Source: Halonatronomonas sp051745085
GTDB taxonomy: Bacteria > Bacillota > Halanaerobiia > Halanaerobiales > Halarsenatibacteraceae
Direction: 5' to 3'
NCBI GenBank assembly: GCA_051745085.1
Contig: JBNJDR010000042.1
Span: forward strand, 1-16,746
DNA: 16,746 nt
The notes beneath the pieces are model-generated. The model was not told the origin of the DNA. It worked only from the letters and a program-made list of their open reading frames with translations, and made no database searches. Both the position numbers and the translations under genes were made by a program. Shown in pieces: positions 13,832-16,746 of the stretch (positions are counted from its first letter, which is position 1; each line of letters opens with the position of its first letter).

Positions 13832-13858
13832 TTGATATTAAAAAACCGGTTATATAAA
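13832..13858 (+). promoter_or_regulatory. Candidate promoter for the CPG2-like gene
   Basis: TTGATA (13832-13837) and TATAAA (13853-13858) with a short 15-bp spacer lie about 105 nt upstream of the ATG at 13964. The spacer is suboptimal and the stretch AT-rich. Nothing else gene-like is seen in the 313-nt interval 13651-13963. Confidence 0.3.
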
Positions 13859-13963
13859 AGGTATTTTGCTTCGGCCCGAGAATTTTAATTATTATAACAT
13901 ATTATTATTTCTAAGACGCAGGATTGGACGAGGGCGTTCAAATAAAATTAGGGGGAATCAGAG

Positions 13964-15118
13964 ATGAAGAAGATATTAGAGCAGATAGAAGCAAAAGAAG
14001 GGGAGATGATCCAGGAACTGGAGCGCCTGGTCAATATCGATAGCGGCTCTTATACGAAAACGGGAATAGATAAAATTATCTCCCGGTACGAGCAGATCTA
14101 TACCGGATTGGGTTTCCAGACCGAGATCAAAAAAAACGAGGAATACGGCAGCAATCTGGTGGCACGAAGGGAAGGAGAACTGGAAGGGAGCTGGCTCTTT
14201 CTCGGCCACGTGGATACTGTCTTTCCCAAGGGAACGGCAGCAAAGCGGCCGTTCAAAGTAGATAAACAGGCAGACCGGGCTTACGGTCCTGGTGTATGTG
14301 ATATGCAGTCGGGCTTGGTGATACTTAAGTCGGCTTTAGAAACGCTCATCGATCTAGATACGCAGCTGCCAGATCTGGTCGTTCTTCTGAACGGAGACGA
14401 AGAGATCGGCTCTCCTACTTCTCGGGAACTGATCGAAGCGGCGGGCAGGGAGGCTACTGCTTGTTTCGTCCTGGAACCAGGACGAGAAAGTGGGGCGGTT
14501 GTGACCGCGAGAAAAGGGGTCGGGATCTACGAATTGATCGTTAGCGGTAGGGCGGTCCATGCCGGTTCGGATCATGAAAAGGGGATCAGCGCCGTGGAAG
14601 AGCTGGCCCATAAGATCCTGGTGGTCCATGAACTGACCGATTATGACCGGGGCATCACCCTGAACGTAGGGGTGATCGAGGGTGGCGAACGACCCAACAT
14701 CGTGGCCGATAGCGCCCGAGCGGAGATAGATCTGAGGATCACAGAGGTCGAGCAGGCGGAAGAGATCGAGGGTAAGCTGAGGGAGATAGCAGCAGAAGAG
14801 CATCTCCCAGGAGCAGAAACTCAGCTCAAAGGTGGACTAAACCGGCCGCCTATGGTGAAAAGCAGCGAGTCGGAACGATTATTTCAGATTTTCGCGGAGG
14901 TGGCCAGAGCAGCCGGGGCTGAGATCGAAGCAGCAGCTACCGGTGGGGCTTCCGACGGCAACTTCGTCAGCGCTCTGGGTGTGCCAACCCTTGATGCTCT
15001 CGGGGCGGTAGGAGGCGGAGCTCACAGCGATCAGGAGTACATCGTGCTATCCAGTTTGATCCAGCGGACGAAGATGCTGGCCGCCGGTCTGGCTGAACTT
15101 GCTGCTCATACAAGTTGA
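13964..15118 (+). CDS. M20A metallopeptidase, glutamate carboxypeptidase (CPG2) type
   Basis: A 384-residue cytoplasmic two-zinc peptidase with every family ligand visible: G-H82-V-D84-T-V-F, D113 in G-P-G-V-C-D-M-Q-S-G, catalytic E146 and ligand E147 in G-D-E-E-I-G-S, E171 in V-L-E-P-G-R, and H354 in G-G-A-H-S-D-Q-E-Y. H199 (A-V-H-A-G) sits in the lid/dimerisation domain. E171 and the flanking sequence point to the carboxypeptidase G2-like branch, which cleaves C-terminal Glu-type residues, though other acylated amino acids are possible. AGGGGG precedes the ATG. It is transcribed divergently from feo. It serves as a useful canonical contrast to the M20 protein at 4953, where the ligands are altered. 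Confidence 0.92.
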   Translation: MKKILEQIEAKEGEMIQELERLVNIDSGSYTKTGIDKIISRYEQIYTGLGFQTEIKKNEEYGSNLVARREGELEGSWLFLGHVDTVFPKGTAAKRPFKVDKQADRAYGPGVCDMQSGLVILKSALETLIDLDTQLPDLVVLLNGDEEIGSPTSRELIEAAGREATACFVLEPGRESGAVVTARKGVGIYELIVSGRAVHAGSDHEKGISAVEELAHKILVVHELTDYDRGITLNVGVIEGGERPNIVADSARAEIDLRITEVEQAEEIEGKLREIAAEEHLPGAETQLKGGLNRPPMVKSSESERLFQIFAEVARAAGAEIEAAATGGASDGNFVSALGVPTLDALGAVGGGAHSDQEYIVLSSLIQRTKMLAAGLAELAAHTS

Positions 15119-15221
15119 TTCTGGCAGCAGCAGAGAATTTTGCCGTATAGCATTAAGGTATCAGAAAGGTAGATCGGGGGCTTAGTTATTTGAAATTGAA
15201 ACAGATGAGGGGGGTGAGCAG

Positions 15222-16568
15222 ATGAAGGTTGAGCAGGTTCCATATTTTTTTCGTAATTTGAAAGAACGGATCTGGTTTTATCCGGTGTTATACAGTATCT
15301 TTGCTTCCGTGCTGGCGATTATCATTGTTATTGTAGACTTGAAAATATTATTTAATATTGAAGAAGTATTTACGCCGCTTCTCATGACCAGTCTAGATAT
15401 GAGCGAGTCTATCCTGGGGATTATCGCCGGCGCTTTTATTACCATCACTACTTTTACTTTTTCTATTACGATGGTTGTTTTGACGATGTATACTTCTCAG
15501 TATTCACCCAGGGTTATCAAAAATTTTCTGACCAGGAAGGATACACTTCAGTCATTCGGTATTTTTGTCAGTGGCTTTCTTTATACGATGTTGATCCTCG
15601 TCTTCTTCAGCAGCTATCCAACAGACACCATGATCATTTCTGGTACTATCGGAATTGTTTATATCCTGGTAGGCCTGGTATTCTTCTTCCGGTTTATTAA
15701 TAATGTGGGCGCGTATATCCAGGCCAGCAACCTGATTAAGCGGCTTAAAGAGATCTCTTATCGGGAGATTGATGTCTACAAGAAGATGATAGCTGATAAT
15801 GAAGTCGTAGAGGAGTTACCGGTAGGCGAAGATGATAAAATCTTTAGATTTAATCCGCCTGGAGATGGTTTTATTAAGCTGCTTCATTATAGTAATCTGG
15901 CAGAGATCGCTGCTGAATATGGCGTTGATCTCTATTTTAATAAGGTCATCGGTCAGTTCGTCACCAAAAATGTTGTGATCGGAACTGTTAACCAGTTAGG
16001 TGGTTCTTTTTCTGAGGAGGGGAGAGAAGAGATTGAAGAGAAGATCGGTGATGAAATCATCATAGCGGAAGAGCGGAACGACCACCAGGATTTTGCCTTT
16101 ACTATTCAGAAGATCGTTGAGGTGGCGATGAAAGGACTATCTCCCGGGATAAATGACCCCAATACGGCTATTCAATGTATTCAGATTACCTCGCTGCTGC
16201 TCAGGGATTTATCTGAACTACCGGGCGGTTATTTGCAGATAGATGGTGGAGGGGATGAAGATAGTGATGAGGCTGAATCTAACGGCGATAACTCTCGGAA
16301 TGGCTGTCTTTATATTGAGGCGATCGACTTTAAAATGCTGCTGATGGATACCTACCAGCAGATTGTCCATTATGGTCTTTCTGATGTTAGGGTTATCCAG
16401 GCGGTTTTAAAATCGCTCCAGGTTATCAAGACTAATGCTAGTGATTCGAGTCGGGAAGACATTATGGAGTTCACTGACTATCTCTGGCGGAAGATCATCA
16501 ACGCCAACTTTGATCGGCTTGAGGTAGATATGCTCCGCAGGGAGAAAGTAGAGCTGGAGTCGATCTAA
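15222..16568 (+). CDS. DUF2254 family membrane protein
   Basis: A 448-residue predicted inner-membrane protein of unknown function. Four hydrophobic segments occupy about residues 20-175. Between the second and third is the family stretch I-L-G-I-I-A-G-A-F-I-T-I-T-T-F-T-F-S-I followed by S-Q-Y-S-P-R-V-I-K-N-F. The rest is a cytoplasmic domain including G-L-S-P-G-I-N-D-P-N-T-A, also typical of DUF2254. Around residues 342-362 there is a short acidic, low-complexity insert (G-G-G-D-E-D-S-D-E-A-E-S). The ATG at 15222 follows GAGGGGGGTGAG. It lies 103 nt after the CPG2-like gene, an interval in which I see no terminator, so the two may be cotranscribed. A terminator lies 70 nt downstream. Confidence 0.85.
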   Translation: MKVEQVPYFFRNLKERIWFYPVLYSIFASVLAIIIVIVDLKILFNIEEVFTPLLMTSLDMSESILGIIAGAFITITTFTFSITMVVLTMYTSQYSPRVIKNFLTRKDTLQSFGIFVSGFLYTMLILVFFSSYPTDTMIISGTIGIVYILVGLVFFFRFINNVGAYIQASNLIKRLKEISYREIDVYKKMIADNEVVEELPVGEDDKIFRFNPPGDGFIKLLHYSNLAEIAAEYGVDLYFNKVIGQFVTKNVVIGTVNQLGGSFSEEGREEIEEKIGDEIIIAEERNDHQDFAFTIQKIVEVAMKGLSPGINDPNTAIQCIQITSLLLRDLSELPGGYLQIDGGGDEDSDEAESNGDNSRNGCLYIEAIDFKMLLMDTYQQIVHYGLSDVRVIQAVLKSLQVIKTNASDSSREDIMEFTDYLWRKIINANFDRLEVDMLRREKVELESI

Positions 16569-16636
16569 CCGACCGAGCCGGGCTGCTGGCTGTTGTTTTG
16601 GTGGTACCGTCAGGTCAGTTAGAACACTCTCCGTGC

Positions 16637-16670
16637 TTAAACCAGCCAGGTTCTGGCTGGTTTAATTTTC
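16637..16670 (+). terminator. Strong Rho-independent terminator
   Basis: A perfect 12-bp stem (TTAAACCAGCCA 16637-16648, TGGCTGGTTTAA 16654-16665) with a 5-nt loop GGTTC, followed by TTTT. It ends the DUF2254 transcript. On the minus strand the hairpin overlaps the stop codon of the convergent partial gene, so it may serve both. Confidence 0.85.
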
Positions 16671-16745
16671 GAACAGATGGCTGTAATAACTCTGGGAGTT
16701 ATAGATGGCTGCCAGCGGATTATGGCCGAGCACCCTGTCCTTAGC
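16662..16745 (-). CDS. Probable 3' end of a convergent gene (5' part beyond the window)
   Basis: The last bases carry an open minus-strand frame of 27 codons ending in TAA at 16662-16664. It reads A-K-D-R-V-L-G-H-N-P-L-A-A-I-Y-N-S-Q-S-Y-Y-S-H-L-F-E-N, which has protein-like composition. Convergent orientation to DUF2254 and the hairpin at the stop are consistent with a real gene end. I do not recognise the family. Confidence 0.45.
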   Translation of the reverse strand, partial: AKDRVLGHNPLAAIYNSQSYYSHLFEN

Positions 16746-16746
16746 C

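Noticed and set aside
1..16746. CRISPR arrays, tRNA or rRNA genes, insertion sequences
   Set aside because: I saw no repeat-spacer periodicity, no tRNA cloverleaf and no transposase-like frame anywhere in the window.

Overview
The window looks like chromosome from a low-to-moderate GC, anaerobic Firmicutes-type bacterium. The basis is strong GGAGG ribosome binding sites, frequent TTG and GTG starts, a FeoA/FeoB locus with the small Cys-rich FeoB-associated membrane protein, a DtxR-family regulator and DUF4342/DUF2254 proteins. The solute-binding protein has a Sec signal peptide but no lipobox cysteine, which suits a diderm lineage with a periplasm. Several proteins are rich in Asp/Glu, which would suit a salt-adapted organism. 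Something like the Halanaerobiales is my best guess, but this is inference and not a species call.

Layout. (1) 2-271 is the 3' end of a D-2-hydroxyacid dehydrogenase, followed by a convergent DUF4342 protein gene (361-933, minus) with its own terminator. (2) 934-1428 has no intact gene. It holds a candidate promoter, a small apparently broken reading frame, a terminator and then the promoter/operator region of the main operon. (3) 1429-10602 is a tight seven-gene plus-strand operon: two Dpp/Opp-type permeases, a substrate-binding protein, an atypical M20 hydrolase, an atypical M28 hydrolase, an Asp/Glu/hydantoin-type racemase and an N-acyl-D-amino-acid deacylase. It ends at a bidirectional terminator. 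(4) 10750-13650 is a minus-strand iron-uptake operon: a DtxR/MntR-family regulator, FeoA, FeoB and a 48-residue FeoB-associated Cys-rich protein. The region upstream carries two TTAGG-N4-CCTAA boxes and a Fur-box-like palindrome. (5) 13964-15118 is a canonical M20/CPG2-type carboxypeptidase and 15222-16568 a DUF2254 membrane protein, followed by a strong terminator and the probable 3' end of a convergent minus-strand gene.

How the genes fit together. The large operon reads as uptake of short or modified peptides, hydrolysis by two metallohydrolase-fold enzymes, release of D-amino acids from N-acyl-D-amino acids, and racemisation. I infer a scavenging route for D-residue-containing or N-acylated peptides. 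The operon has no ABC ATPase, so the transporter must borrow ATPases encoded elsewhere. The feo operon is ferrous iron import under a metal-responsive repressor that appears to control its own operon.

The most interesting points are the replaced metal ligands in the adjacent M20 and M28 proteins, the D-amino-acid operon itself, the hybrid metal site and paired boxes of the DtxR-type regulator, and the small elements missed by ordinary ORF calling (FeoB-associated protein, broken small gene, tandem repeat).
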